Source: Nageia nagi | Lineage: Eukaryota > Pinophyta | Direction: 5' to 3' | DNA: 64,000 nucleotides | Assembly: GCA_050084985.1 (NCBI GenBank) | Contig: JBITNC010000001.1 | Location: 168,268,001-168,332,000, forward strand | Shown here: positions 22,901 through 34,268 of the stretch, in pieces | Position numbering within the stretch: position 1 is the first letter of the stretch | Layout: the number at the start of each line of letters is the position of its first letter | Notes under the pieces: model-generated | The model's input: only the letters and a program-made list of their open reading frames with translations | The model's database searches: none | Told to the model about the DNA's origin: nothing | Program-made: the position numbers and the translations under genes

Positions 22901-23331
22901 TGAGATCTTCTTGAGTGTTGTTGGGTGCCTTAAAGGTCTCATAACCTAATTCATGGTTGCTTCCCTTTGTCCTCAAGGTAGCTTGTTTGTGTCCTTAATG
23001 GACCTTCTGGTAATCTTCATATTAACTCATCTTGTTGGATCTTCTGGATAGAGACTCTTTGACTTGCCTTCATTTTATTCCTTTAGCCTTGAAGATCTTC
23101 CATGATGGTACGTTTGGTAAGCAAACCTTGTATTCAAATTCATTCCCTACTCAACTCAATAGTTGCAAAAGTTGGCACTCATGTATTTTGATAAGATGGG
23201 ATGGTGTCCATAAGGATGCTCTTCAACCTTTGTTGTACCTTGCTTTCCAACACTTCAAGCTTTGGAGTTTTATTTCAACATTATTTTGTGTTGTATTTGT
23301 CATAATAAGTGACCCTCCTTGACTGTTGCAT
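22901..23331 (+). pseudogene. D-family shared reading frame in D1
   Basis: A frame at about 23026-23320 reads RDSLTCLHFIPLALKIFHD, then SNSFPTQLNSCKSWHSC and FKLWSFISTLF. The corresponding frame in D2 (43182-43436) is also open over about 84 codons with roughly two thirds of residues identical by eye. No known domain is recognised. It may be a real small protein or simply shared ancestry of a non-coding internal region. Confidence 0.4.
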
Positions 23332-23523
23332 TGCATGTGAACCCATTCTTGGTCATGCTATATTGTATGTGAACGCACTCTTGGGCATGTTATCTTATAT
23401 GTGAACCCACTCTTGGGCATGCTATCTTGCATGTTAACCCATCTTTGGGCATGCTATCTTGCATGTTAACCCATCTTCGAACATGTTATCTTGCATGTGA
23501 ACCCATCTTTGGGCATGCATGTT
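23332..23523 (+). repeat. 32-bp tandem repeat, 6 copies (D1)
   Basis: Unit of the form TGCATGTGAACCCA then YCTTTGGGCATGCTATCT, starting at 23332, 23364, 23396, 23428, 23460 and 23492 with exact 32-bp spacing. D2 holds only three units at the equivalent place. Confidence 0.9.
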
Positions 23524-23933
23524 GTCCTTGCTTTATGTCCATGTATCTTGTATTAGTGTACCTGTGTTTAGATGCAACATTCTTCGATATCTTTGTTTTG
23601 AGCTCTTGGTCCCTTATGGTGTACAAATTGCATCCCTTATGGCATACCAATTGTTTCAAATCTCACTCATGTAGATTTGTAGCTCTTTGATCCTACTTTA
23701 TTTGAAGGTTATTCAACTCTTCATTTGCATATGTTCATTGATAATTATGTCTACAACATCTTTGTACTAGATTTTCCTCTTTCTCTCTTTTAAGGGGAAT
23801 ATTTCCCATAGGGTTTTTTACTTTCTCTTTTTGTGATAGATTTTGTATTATTTAGGGGTACCTCATCAAGCCATGTTTCCGAGACCCATATTATATTGAC
23901 ATATTTTTTGTGTCTACTACCTCCTAACCTCAC

Positions 23934-23944
23934 TTAAAGGGGGG
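23934..23944 (+). other. D1 polypurine tract
   Basis: AAA followed by eight G immediately before the 3' LTR; it would prime plus-strand synthesis. Confidence 0.8.
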
Positions 23945-24183
23945 TATTTAAGTTAATTAAGCTTGCTAGGTTAGGGTAGCTAAGTTAGTATTACTAAGTT
24001 AGTTGAAAATACTTCATATGAGGTATTTCATCCTTGTGCATGGGTTTTCATTCTTATCCTTATCCTAGTTTGTTATGTTTGGATAGTTGAGATCGTTCCC
24101 ATCCTATGGTTGTAATTATTCATCCTTGGCTATTTAACCAAGGCTTCTCATTGTAATAATATCAAGTCTACTATTTCATTTCA
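23945..24183 (+). repeat. D1 3' LTR
   Basis: 239 bp, matching the 5' LTR from TTAATTAAGC to TTTCATTTCA. Followed by target repeat AAGTA. Confidence 0.88.
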
Positions 24184-24188
24184 AAGTA

Positions 24189-24570
24189 TCCTTCACATTC
24201 ATCATTGACAACATCATATTCTAGACTAGATGTATCTTCATTAGCATGAATCTCATTAACACTTTTATTGAGTAGTCTTTCATTGCTATGCCATTCCAAA
24301 AACTAATGAAATGGAATTGATTCTTTGAATAATTCTAATCCTATGTTGTATTCCATTAATAGCTCTTCTTCTATCTCAATAGGCAAGGTAAGTCTTCGTT
24401 CTACATGGTGAATGAATCAGTGAAGAGAGACTCCAACTCTTTTAATGCTTTTTGGATGGAATGTATGGTCAGGAGTATAAGTGCACCCATGGTCATCATC
24501 CAGATTGAAATATTAATGGGTTAAGTTCCAATCCATCATTTTGGCATAAATTCTTTCAAAAATTCTAATT
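24189..24570 (-). pseudogene. Unrecognised reading frame, 5' part (split by D1)
   Basis: The minus strand is open except for three stops. Segments: GCTYTPDHTFHPKSIKRVG, HHVERRLTLPIEIEEELL, NIGLELFKESIPFH and NEDTSSLEYDVVNDECEGY. The last segment continues in phase across D1 into 21826. The LPIEIE phrase faintly recalls the end of gypsy integrases, but I do not assign it. Confidence 0.5.
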
Positions 24571-24880
24571 TAGTGCATAATAAAATATATAATTCAAGAA
24601 ATATACCTTATCACTCTTTTTTTTTTGTCAAAATAAACAAATAAAATTTCCTATAACTCCAAATTTTTTTTTTAATTTTTCCTAATGATAAAATAATTTT
24701 TTTTTTTGTATTTTATAAATATTTTTCTTCCCTTATTACTCTTAAAAATAAAAATAAATATTTTTTGTTCTTTTTCTCCTACTAGAAATTAATAAAATGC
24801 AAGTTCCTCAAACCTCCATTAAATCTCAAACTTATGGGATATAGGCCCAAAAATAAACTCTGAATTGGTTTGTGTCCCCT
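24571..24880. other. AT-rich low-complexity spacer
   Basis: Long T and A runs (for example near 24619-24628 and 24667-24708). No gene. Confidence 0.5.
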
Positions 24881-26070
24881 TGAAGTTCAACGTTCATACA
24901 TAATTCAAAATATGGTGTAAAAATGGTTTCTACCTTCAGTAATTAAGCCCAAATTTCAAATGTCCAACCTCTAATGGATGATTTTCTCATATTAACAACA
25001 ATTTGAGCCACCTACACATCCAACGTCTCACTTCTAGCTAGCAGTGTAGTAAGAATTGACTCAACGTTTTCTCCTTAGACTTCCATGGTGTAGATACTAT
25101 AATAAAATTTAGTCAATAACAATAATTGACTCTCCTTCTCTTCAACATCCTCCTTGTAGTGACTTGTAACTCCAAATTTTCCAAAAACTAATGTCTAGTA
25201 TATCGAGTGACCCTGCAAAAATTATCAATTCTTATCTTTCATGATGAGAATGAGTTAATGCTTACAAGTAATGTCACTTGTGATGTAGTCCCAACACATA
25301 ATTGGCCTTAATAAGCCAACATATCACTTCTAGTGCTCCCGAAATACAACAAAAAATTTGACAAACCCTCTAAAAACTTAATGTTTATCTTCTAATGATT
25401 CTAAAATGCAACAAGAAATCCAAAAACTCCTTTAAATCTCCAACATTTGGCCCAAAATGAACTCATAATTCTAAACTATAGTCAAAACAAGCCTCAGTAT
25501 GCCATGTTCAACACAGGTCAAACTCTAGAAATATCCTCAGTATGCCAACGTTTGGCCCAAAATGGTCTTGAAATGTAACATAGACCTCAAAACATCTCCT
25601 AGTATGCTAATGTATGCCTTCAGGTGGACTTAGAATGCATAGCGAACCTCCATAATTACTTTAGTATGCCAACATCTTCCCTTAGGTGGACTAAAAAATG
25701 CATAACTAACCTCTAAAAAGTACTTAAAAACACCAACATCTATCACCCAAAGAGCTCAAAATGCAGAACAAACTAAAAAATGCCCTTAGTAATGCAATGT
25801 ATGGCTTCAAGTGACTTTAAAATGCAGAATGAGACATAAAATTATCCTAAAAAATGCAACGTTTGGCTTGAGGTGGTCCTAGAATATATCTCTAGACATA
25901 GAGATACCACATAAAAAATGCAACATCCTCCTTATAAGGGCATCAAAACTTGGAATGAGCCTCAAAATGGCTCCCAAAAGACCAACATTTAGCTTTAGGT
26001 TGGACCAAAATACTAACATCTAGCTCCAGATGAGCATAGAATTTCCAGATAAACCCTTATTCCTCCTTTG
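24881..26070. repeat. Degenerate tandem array, about 62-bp period
   Basis: A recurring phrase CAACRTTTGGCYYNAGGTGG, then a purine-rich part ending AAAATGC, is spaced 61-64 bp apart at about 25484, 25546, 25607, 25670, 25734, 25795, 25857, 25921 and 25984. Weaker relatives occur back to about 24890. Units share perhaps 60-70 percent identity by eye. It resembles an old minisatellite or satellite remnant, or tandem repeats inside a transposon leader. Confidence 0.7.
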
Positions 26071-27339
26071 AACTCAAATTTATCAAGAATGAACTTCAAA
26101 CTTTAAATTAACAATGCCAATTTTTTTAAAGTGTGCCTTTTCAAGTTGGATGAACCTCCTCAATGCCTTGAAATTTGAAATTAGGGCCAAAAATACCCAA
26201 TGACTTGCTAAAAGGGTGATATGGGGCCCCAAGACCTCCAACGTTTCACTCCAAACATCAAAATACATTGAAAAATCCTTCAAAATGATCACTGTGATGC
26301 TAGGTCAACTCCTTTATGCTCTCTTCCAATGGAAAACAAGATTTTTCAACAACTACCATCATGAACACTATGATCCAACAAAAATATCATAATGAATCTC
26401 CTCCAGCAAACTCTTTTGATAATAGCTTCAACTCCTTCAACAATAAATCTCCAGTAGGATGAAGATATCTCTAACTCAACAATTCTTACCCAACAGCAAA
26501 GGCAAGATCTCAACTCTTCAACTCTAACTCAAAATCCTTCATGAATGATGCCCTTGATTCCAATAGTATGGAAGAATCAAGGTTTTGATACCACTATGAT
26601 GAGCTATTCTAGGGCTCACTCTTCAAACATGCCCTAGAAGAGGGATGTTTAGCTTCTAGCTCTAAAACTATCTAGAAAAGCTTAAAATTACACAAGATAT
26701 CCTACGTCTAGCTAGGAATGATAGATTTAGTAATAATAATTTAAAATTCTTACATAAATCCAACATCTAGTTAAAGATGCAAATATGATTTCAAACTTGT
26801 AGAAAATACCTTCAAATACCCAACATCTCAACTAGGAAGCAAAATATAAGTTTAAAGCTATGAAAATATACTTCTAGATCCAATGTCACACTTAGGGAGC
26901 AAACAAAGATTCCAACAATGCAAAACTACTCCACAAACTCAATGTCCAAGCATAATAGGATAAATAGCATTCTCTTGACAATAGAATGCAATTATATTGC
27001 TTAGATAATGATGAAAATGTAATTACAATATTTTTATCTACCTAAGGAGCTTGTACCAATGCTACCTCTAATAGGGTTATGCTACCTCTAATGATTAATA
27101 ATGAAATTATAATTATCAATAAGATATTCATAATGATTATTAATGATCAATGATTAATGATGTTTTATTGACATGAATAGCATGCATAGGTAGTAAACTT
27201 ACCACACATTAAATGAAAAATGATGAACATTATCAAATGATATGATCAATATAAAGGTGACCAACTATTGGTTATGCTAAATGCTCAAGACTCAAGGTGA
27301 GTCATGCTCAATGATATGATCATGCCACCAAAAGGAAGC
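26071..27339. other. Repeat-like DNA without a recognised gene
   Basis: Looser echoes of the 62-bp phrase (CCAACGTTTCACTCC near 26235; CCAACATCT near 26760 and 26820) persist to about 26960. From 27000 the sequence becomes rich in ATGATAATGA-type words. At 26581-26593 the plus strand reads GGTTTTGATACCA, the reverse complement of a Met-tRNA primer site, which could mark a decayed minus-strand LTR element with its LTR to the right; no matching LTR pair was found. Confidence 0.4.
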
Positions 27340-27910
27340 CTTACCCCATGCTAAATGGAAGGTAAAGAAAAAATAATGGTAGTTGTGACCTTATTGCAAG
27401 TGATTATAAATGATGATGACCTTGATCTATGTTGAATAGAAATCAAGACATGCTAAGGATAACTTTGCCCCATGCTGAATGGAAAGCAAAGGAAAAAAAG
27501 TGATAAACTTTACTCCATAGTGAATGAAAAATAAAAGAGAAATAATGATAAGTCTTACCCCATGCTCAATGGAAAGAAAGGATTAAAGTGCTCAAAATGA
27601 TATCTTTGCCCCATGCTAAATGGAAAGCAAAGAGAAAATAATGATAATCTTGCCCCATGCTCAATGGAAAGTAAGAAAAATAGATGTTCATGATACCTTT
27701 GCCTCATGTTGAATGGAAATCAAAGGATAAATGATAATGATAAACCTTGCCCCATGTTGAATGGAAAGCAAGGAAGGATCTTGACCCATGCTAAATGGAA
27801 AGCAAGAGAAGATAATGATAAAATCTTGCCCCATGCTCAATAAAAAGAAACAATGAAAATGATATCTTTGCGCCATGCTAGATGGAAAGAAAAGATGATA
27901 ATGGTTAAAT
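27340..27910. repeat. Degenerate tandem array, about 45-bp period
   Basis: The phrase TTGCCCCATGCTNAATGGAAAGCAAGG recurs at about 27342, 27465, 27509, 27556, 27606, 27650, 27700, 27746, 27781, 27824 and 27866, joined by A/GATAATGAT-rich spacers. Spacing is mostly 34-50 bp. On the minus strand it yields repeated SMGQD-like words in an open frame, which I regard as a by-product of the repeat rather than a gene. Confidence 0.7.
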
Positions 27911-29265
27911 GATAGTGCTAAAAGCCATGATATAGTGTATATTGTTAATATGTTGGGAAGCCAATGCAATATTAACTATGACTTAAGATAGTTTATATCT
28001 CAAGTCTCAAACCAAAGAAAATAAGATGATGTTAACAAAACATCATCAAGTCATTGATAAGTGTTGATTGATCATTGATATTAACATGCTCAAAGACTCA
28101 TAATTAATATGATATTGATGTTTGATTTGACCATGATTGATGTGCCATGAGATGTGTTCTTGATATGATATAAGCTTGAGGATTTGATTTGATAAAGATA
28201 TAATATTGACCAAAGTGAAATGATTTTCTTGATTTGATTTCGATGAAATATTTGACATGATTTGCTATGATTAAAGATATGATAAATGATAAATTGATCT
28301 TGATTTAATATGATTGGACTTGATGTTTAATCATGATGAAATGTTATTTGCTCATTAATAAAGAATGATGATAAAGAAGTATGAGTGAAGAGATTCATCC
28401 ATCTCCAATCCATTATCACTTGTTCCATAATATTATGTTTCTCTCTAAAACCATAATAGTCAAAAATCATTGACCAACCCTAAGGATTGATTTAAGGTAA
28501 TTTGATAATATGATTATGATATAAGTGGTCATGTCCTCATCACGAATGAGATCCATGGTAAGTGATAATGAAAAAGAGTCAAATGGATCTCAAATATATG
28601 TGCCTATCACTAGATGATCATGATGCTAAGATGAGAGACAAACTTGATGAAAGTATCCAAGATAATGTTAAGATGACGATGACAATAGGGATAATGAGAA
28701 TTTTGATGATGATGGTTATGATGATAATGATAATATGATAGAGGATGACACAAAGTGATATACATAATGATATGATAATATAATGAGGATGCAGGCCACA
28801 TGATGACATGATAATGCTTGTGCTATCAATAAGTGATAATAAAGGTAAGCCATCTTTATGGTGGGAGATGAGTCACCGTTGTCCTACCCTAAAGTCTCCA
28901 CTATTTGATGACTATAAAAGAGGATTAGACTCTAGTATCAACTCCTAATATATAAATATTATGTTGTATGCTTGATGATTAATCCTCAAGTGATGATATT
29001 TAGATGACAATATATAATAGCACTTAAGACAATTTATGATGATGATAACAAGTGAAGGATAATGTTCATGTTCAATGACTCATCCAACGAGGTTGCTATA
29101 ACAATACAGGGGCCCAACCTCATGATAATATTGCTCATATAATATTGACATTTCTCCTTGATCATGATTAGGCAAATGGTTATTGAAAATCCCTAAATGT
29201 TGATTACATGGTGTAATTGGTGATCTTGTTGATACTTGATCATTATAAATAAGATCTTAGATTTT
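27911..29265. repeat. GAT-rich low-complexity DNA
   Basis: Dominated by ATGATGATAATGATA words on the plus strand, densest at 28640-28800. Open frames here are low-complexity. No gene is supported. The region separates the arrays from the 3'-truncated gypsy gag. Confidence 0.5.
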
Positions 29266-29269
29266 ATAC

Positions 29270-30170
29270 TTCAATCGCTTCCACCCATTAGTGTTGTGCC
29301 CAATTTTCCTATGGTACTCACAAAAACTTATTTTCTTTATACCAAGATCTTGTTGATGCTCATGGATTTTCCTTTATTGGGGGTAATATCAAAAGATTTG
29401 CTTGTAATAATTTGGGTAAGAAATTCGATAATGAATCCCCCAAAAGAGTGAAATTTCTTCTTTTCTTTTGATTGTTGGATTGCTCTTATTCACATATGAT
29501 TGGTTGAGGAGCCACATTTTCTTGGTTGACTTCATATGATGGTTGAATTGATGTGTTTTTTTATATACTTGATAGTTGTCATTGTGCTTTGGATTTTGAT
29601 CATGATTCATCTTATGTAACTTGATTTCACTCGATTGGATCTTGACTTCCTCAATGAGCTTTGCTTGTGATAATGCTTCCTCAAAATATTTTTGTTGTTG
29701 TATTTTCAAGATGAAGGATATTTTCTTGTTACAACTCTTGCTAAATATCTTGATAAGCTCTTCTTGTGACAAGGAATACAGAAAATCCATCATAATGGCT
29801 CTCCATATCACCACATAATTATTGATAGACTCATCATAATATTGTGATATTCTTGTTAATTCCATGATAATTGATCTTTTCCTTATGTTGATGGCAAAAT
29901 GGTCTAAGAATAGATTGGCTAGTTGCTCAAAAGAATAAATGCTATGTTGGGGCAAGTTATTGTACCAATCAAAATCTTATCTCACTAATGTTATTGAATA
30001 TGTCCTAAGCATGAGGACATCATCATTGATTATAAGATAGTAGGAATACTTTAATTACCTCAAGTTCTCTATTAGATCTTCATTACCCTTGAATTTTACC
30101 ATTTGAGGAACCTCAAACTTGTAAGAAAAATGCTTGATTGGAATTATGGGGTTGATAGGTTCATTGACAA
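29270..30170 (-). pseudogene. Gypsy element G gag (degenerate)
   Basis: The minus strand gives a Ty3/gypsy Gag. FEVPQMVKFKGNEDLIENL near 30115-30060 is the usual start of the retrotrans_gag domain. A 188-codon open frame (29955-29389) contains YSFEQLANLFLDHF, ISQYYDESINNYVVIW and SCNKKISFILK. FCEYHRKIGHNTNGWKRLK at about 29325-29272 is the Tat-type zinc knuckle, with the last Cys replaced. Gag assembles the particle. No protease or RT follows to the left, so the element is truncated there. The matching LTR lies at 36118-38213, beyond copia F. Confidence 0.8.
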
Positions 30171-31392
30171 TTCATTGATAAGATAAGTTATTTTTTCTTT
30201 GATTGTTGATCCTTGATTCCATATCTTACAACCTCTTCAATATATTGTTATGAATTGTTAGAGGTTGTTGGGTTGCCATGCTTTGTCCTTGATAAGTTGG
30301 TTGTTGATAGCCTTGTTGCATGCTTTATCCCAATGGTTGGTTCCATGTTGGATTAAAAACAAATTGACTTTGTGGTACATATGCTTGACCTTGAGGATCA
30401 ACCACTTGATTGATGTACCCTTGACTTAGATATTATGCTTGATTCACACATTTTAATAGGGGAGATTGACTCACATTTTGATGATCTTGATTTACGATAC
30501 CTTGAGAACCCACTTGTTGAAAGTTACCTTGGATTTGGTTGGTTTGCTTGATGGGAAGTATTGATTTGAACAACATTGGAAGCTTATGTTGATTGATATT
30601 AATTTTGATGTGGGACTCTTAAGAGATGAAGATTATTATGTATCCCTAAACCATGTGATGTGAGTTGGCTTGGTGTGATCAAAGGATTTGATTGCACAAC
30701 AAGAGATCTAGATGTACTAGGAGGCCTAGCTTGTTGAATGTGATGATGAGATATTGATCCATCATTAGGGTTGATGTGTTATGCACCTGATACAAAGGGA
30801 GGACCACTTGTTGACAAGGATGTGGTAAGGACTTATGATGAGATTGTTTATTGCAAAGGTTGAGATGTGATTTGGGTTGTTGCAACAAGTGGTGAGGTGT
30901 TGAAAAATGAATATTGGGGATCAAAATATGAGGAATCATAATGATAAATCATATTTTAAATATGGGAAGATGGCGACATACTTTGATTTTGATGTTGTTG
31001 AAGGCTAAATTGTTAAAAAAGCATGGCCAAATTTTCTTGAACAATAGGGTCATTAATGAATTGATCTTTGATAGTTTGAGGAAGGTTTTGAAATATGGGA
31101 TGAGATTTGATTTCACTAACCAATTGAGAACTAAGAGGTATAGTGACTTGATGATGAGAATGGTGTCAAGAGGCTGTTGAAACTTGAGATTGAGCCTTTA
31201 AGGTGTAATTTCCCTAGAAGGAAGGGGTTAAGGCATCGAGGGATCACAGTAAGGGAGCCGCATGGAGAGGAAGCGCCATAGTTGGAGAGAGCACAATGTG
31301 TCATGGAAAGCATGGCCAAGGCTGAGCACACAGTTAGAGGGAGCCATAATTAGTTCTACGAGGGCGATAGATGGTTCCTTGTAATAACAGAC
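30171..31392 (-). pseudogene. Gypsy G gag N-terminal and leader region
   Basis: Sequence upstream of the gag core on the minus strand. It is rich in CAA and CCA codons (Gln, Pro, His), as in the N-terminal tails of Tat-like Gag, including an open piece at 30679-30939. The last 250 bp before 31393 resembles nothing I know. Copia F begins abruptly at about 31393. Confidence 0.45.
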
Positions 31393-32560
31393 TCCCTCGA
31401 TGCCTAAATGAATCTCGTAGGTGATAATTCAATCCTTGAAATTCAAGTTATTGGGAGTCTATTATTACAAAGAAAGATTCTTGAGAACATAATTTATGTG
31501 CTTAAACTCACTATGAAACTTCTTTTCGTAATTCAAGTTACAAGGAAAGGTTACTCTTTCGAGCTTAAATCACACTCTTGATGCATGAAAAAGGGACTTG
31601 CCACTTTAGTGAAAGGATTAATAAAATATGATCTTTACATTGTGGATCAATCTTCAACAAAAATGTGCTTTGCTACAAATGTTTTCTCTAAGAACATTCT
31701 TTGGCACTATCGATTAGGCCACCTTAACCACAAGAATATTCAAGTTATAAAAAATTAAAAACTTATGAAAGGTTTGCCTACGACATCACCCACAATAGGC
31801 CTTTGTGAGAAGTGCATCATTGACAAAACGAATAGGAATTTTTTTTCAAAAGATAAGGTAACTAGGGCAACACAACCTCTTCAGATTGTGCATTCAGACT
31901 TGATAGGTCCATTTTCAACTAAATCACTTGGGGAAGCATCTTATGTCTTGAACTTCATCGACGACTTCAATAAGATGATATTTGGTTATCTTCAAGAGCA
32001 TAAAGATGAAACCTTTGATAGGTTCAAAGATTTCAAAGCCTTGGTAGAAAATCAATTTAACTTCAAAATCAAGATGTTGAAATCTGCTAATGGGGTGAGT
32101 ATAGTAGCAATGAATTTAATGATTGTTATACCAAATATGGAATTAGAGGCAATTTTCAATTCTTGACACCCCTCGGGAAAATGTTGTAGCTGAAAGAAAG
32201 AATAGGACTATTTAGGGAATGGTGATATGTATGTTTGGAGATCTTCCTAGCTTCTTATGGGGTGAAGCTGTAAACATTGTGATCTAGATCTTAGACATGT
32301 GTCATACAAAAGGAGTTGAAGGCAAAATCCCGTATGAGGCATAGCAGGAAAGAAACCTAACATTTGTCGTTTTAGGGTTTTTGAATGTGAAGCTTATGCC
32401 TTTATTGTTCATGAGAAAAGAAAGAAGCTAGATAAAAGATCTGACAAATGCATCTTTGTGGGCTATGACAACTAACATAGAGGAGGCTTTACCTACCTTC
32501 CCCCAGAGCAATATTTGTGTTGAAGGATGTAAAGTTCAATGAATTTCCTAAAGGATCTAC
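31393..32560 (+). pseudogene. Element F protease end and integrase
   Basis: VGDNSILEIQVIGS near 31412 is the protease tail. LWHYRLGHLNHKNIQ near 31702 and LCEKCI near 31800 form the zinc-binding part. VHSDLIGPF at about 31890 and FIDDFNKMIFGY near 31955 keep both core Asp residues. AERKNRT-like sequence is frameshifted near 32190. Open piece 31765-32166. The catalytic residues are better kept than in A, but frameshifts and stops inactivate it. Confidence 0.85.
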
Positions 32561-33435
32561 TTCTTGTGAGAACCTAGATGATGTTGATGACTCTTCTATT
32601 GCAACTAACTCGATGGATGTCAGTGTGGATATGTCACCTTAGGAGAAAAACTCTCCAACACAAAGGATAACAAGAAGTATGACCATTAATAAATCCTTAT
32701 TTTCTAAAATTGATAGCAAGAATGAGCCCTCATCCTTCAAGGAACATTCTTAGAATGAGTGTTGGATGAATGCAATGGATGTGGAGTATAAGGCTCTAAT
32801 GAAAAATCAAACTTGGAATTTGGTTCCCTATCCCAATGAATGAAATGTGATTAGAAATAAATGGATTTACAAGCTTAAATATAATTCAATTAGTGAGATT
32901 GAAAAATACAAAGCAAGGTTAGCAGCTAAAGGTTTCGCTCAAAAATACAATGTTGATTATAAGGAAACCTTTACTTCAATAGTAAACATTCCTACTATTA
33001 GGGTAATCCTTGCTCTTTTAACAACTCAAGGATGGAAAGTTTTTCAACTTGATATCAAGAGTGCTTTTCTCAATGGTGACTTAGATGTAGAAATCTACAT
33101 GAGCCAACTAGAAAGGTTTGTTGTGGAAGGCAAAGAATCATTTATTTGCAAGCTAAAGAAGTCTTTATATGAACTTAAGCAAGCATCTTGAACTTGGTAC
33201 AAAAATAATTTTAGAATATTTTGAGGACAATGGAATTTTTAAATGCTTCTTTGACATTGATCTTTATGTGCTCAACCAAGGACAAGACCTGATCTTGATT
33301 CTTCTCTATGTGGATGATCTGTTGATTACAGAGAATAATATAAAAATAATCCAAGAGTGCATATCTAAACTCAAGGCAATTTTTGAAATGATAGATCTTG
33401 ATTTATTACACTACTACCTTAGTATGTAAGTGTAC
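32561..33435 (+). pseudogene. Element F reverse transcriptase
   Basis: Open pieces at 32847-33191 and 33169-33429. Motifs: KYKARLAAKGFAQKYNVDY, IPTIRVILALL, FQLDIKSAFLNGDLDVEIYM with the palm Asp intact, CKLKKSLYELKQAS, and LYVDDLLITENN at about 33305-33340 with the catalytic Asp pair intact. A stop follows KQAS and there are small frameshifts. Confidence 0.9.
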
Positions 33436-34268
33436 CAATACAAAGATTGAACTTATTTTAGTCAATCCAAGTATATCTTAGATATCTTGCAAAAGTTTGG
33501 AATGGAGTACAAACCTACTATAATCTCAATCTCTCTAGGAATCACTTTGTCTCTTAGTTCCAACTCTCAGTTGGCAGATGCTATGGCTTACATGCACCTA
33601 TTAATAGTCTTCTTTATTTGATTATCTCTAGGTTAGATATTTCCTTTACTTTCAATTTGATGGCTCGCTTTATGCAAAACCCATATGTTGAGCACCTCAA
33701 TGCAGTTAAGCAAATTTTGTAGTATGTTGTGGGCATTCAAGATCTTATTCTCAAGTATGAAAAGTTGCCCTCATTTATTCTCTCAGGATTCTCAGATTCT
33801 AACTATGGGGGAGATAGAGATATTAGAAAATCAACCTCTGCTTATGTGTTTAGCATTGATTCAAGTGCTATCTCTTAGGCTTTCAAGAAGCAGCCTACTA
33901 CTGCTCTCTCCACCATAGAGGCTGAATATCGAGCAATATCAATCGCAATCCAACAAGCCATTTGGTTGAGGCATCTTCTGAAAGAAATTGGGTATAAGCA
34001 AGTTTGTCCATCTCAAATTTTTTCAGATAATCAATCAGCTATTTCTTTGGCAAAGAATCCTATTTTCCATCAGAAAATAAAGCACATAGAAATCCAAGCC
34101 TACTTTATAAAGGAGAAGATTTTGGATGGTCTTCTACACTTACAGTATTATCCATCAATTTTAAACTTTGCTAATTTGTTCACCAAGCCCCTTCCTCAAG
34201 TTCAATTTTACATGCTTAAGGATTCTATTAGGTTGGTGAAGTTCCACTCAAAAGGGAGTAAAAGTTGA
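33436..34268 (+). pseudogene. Element F RNase H
   Basis: QSKYILDILQKFGM-like start near 33460, FSDSNYGGDRDIRKSTSAY near 33790 with an intact first Asp, AEYRAISIAIQQAIWLRHLL near 33920, and the open C-terminal piece 33966-34268 with DNQSAISLAKNPIFHQ and NFANLFTKPLPQVQFY. Several stops and shifts precede it. Confidence 0.85.

Larger units (their letters stand above)
21832..24183 (+). mobile_element. Non-autonomous LTR element D1
   Basis: Two 240-bp LTRs (21832-22071, 23945-24183), a Met-tRNA-like primer site after the first and a G-rich polypurine tract before the second. Flanking repeats are GAGTA (21827-21831) and AAGTA (24184-24188), a 5-bp target duplication with one change. Removing the element and one repeat rejoins an open minus-strand frame in phase. 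No Gag, protease, integrase or RT is visible, so movement would need proteins from another element. D2 at 41348-44098 is a second copy of the family. Confidence 0.88.

Noticed and set aside
23332-23523. Regular repeats resembling a CRISPR array
   Set aside because: The whole 32-bp unit is repeated with no unique spacers, and it lies inside a plant LTR element.
27688-27969. 93-codon minus-strand frame with repeated SMGQD words
   Set aside because: It is a consequence of the 45-bp tandem repeat, not a gene.
28610-28809. Overlapping minus-strand frames rich in His and Ile
   Set aside because: Low-complexity GAT repeats read in two frames.
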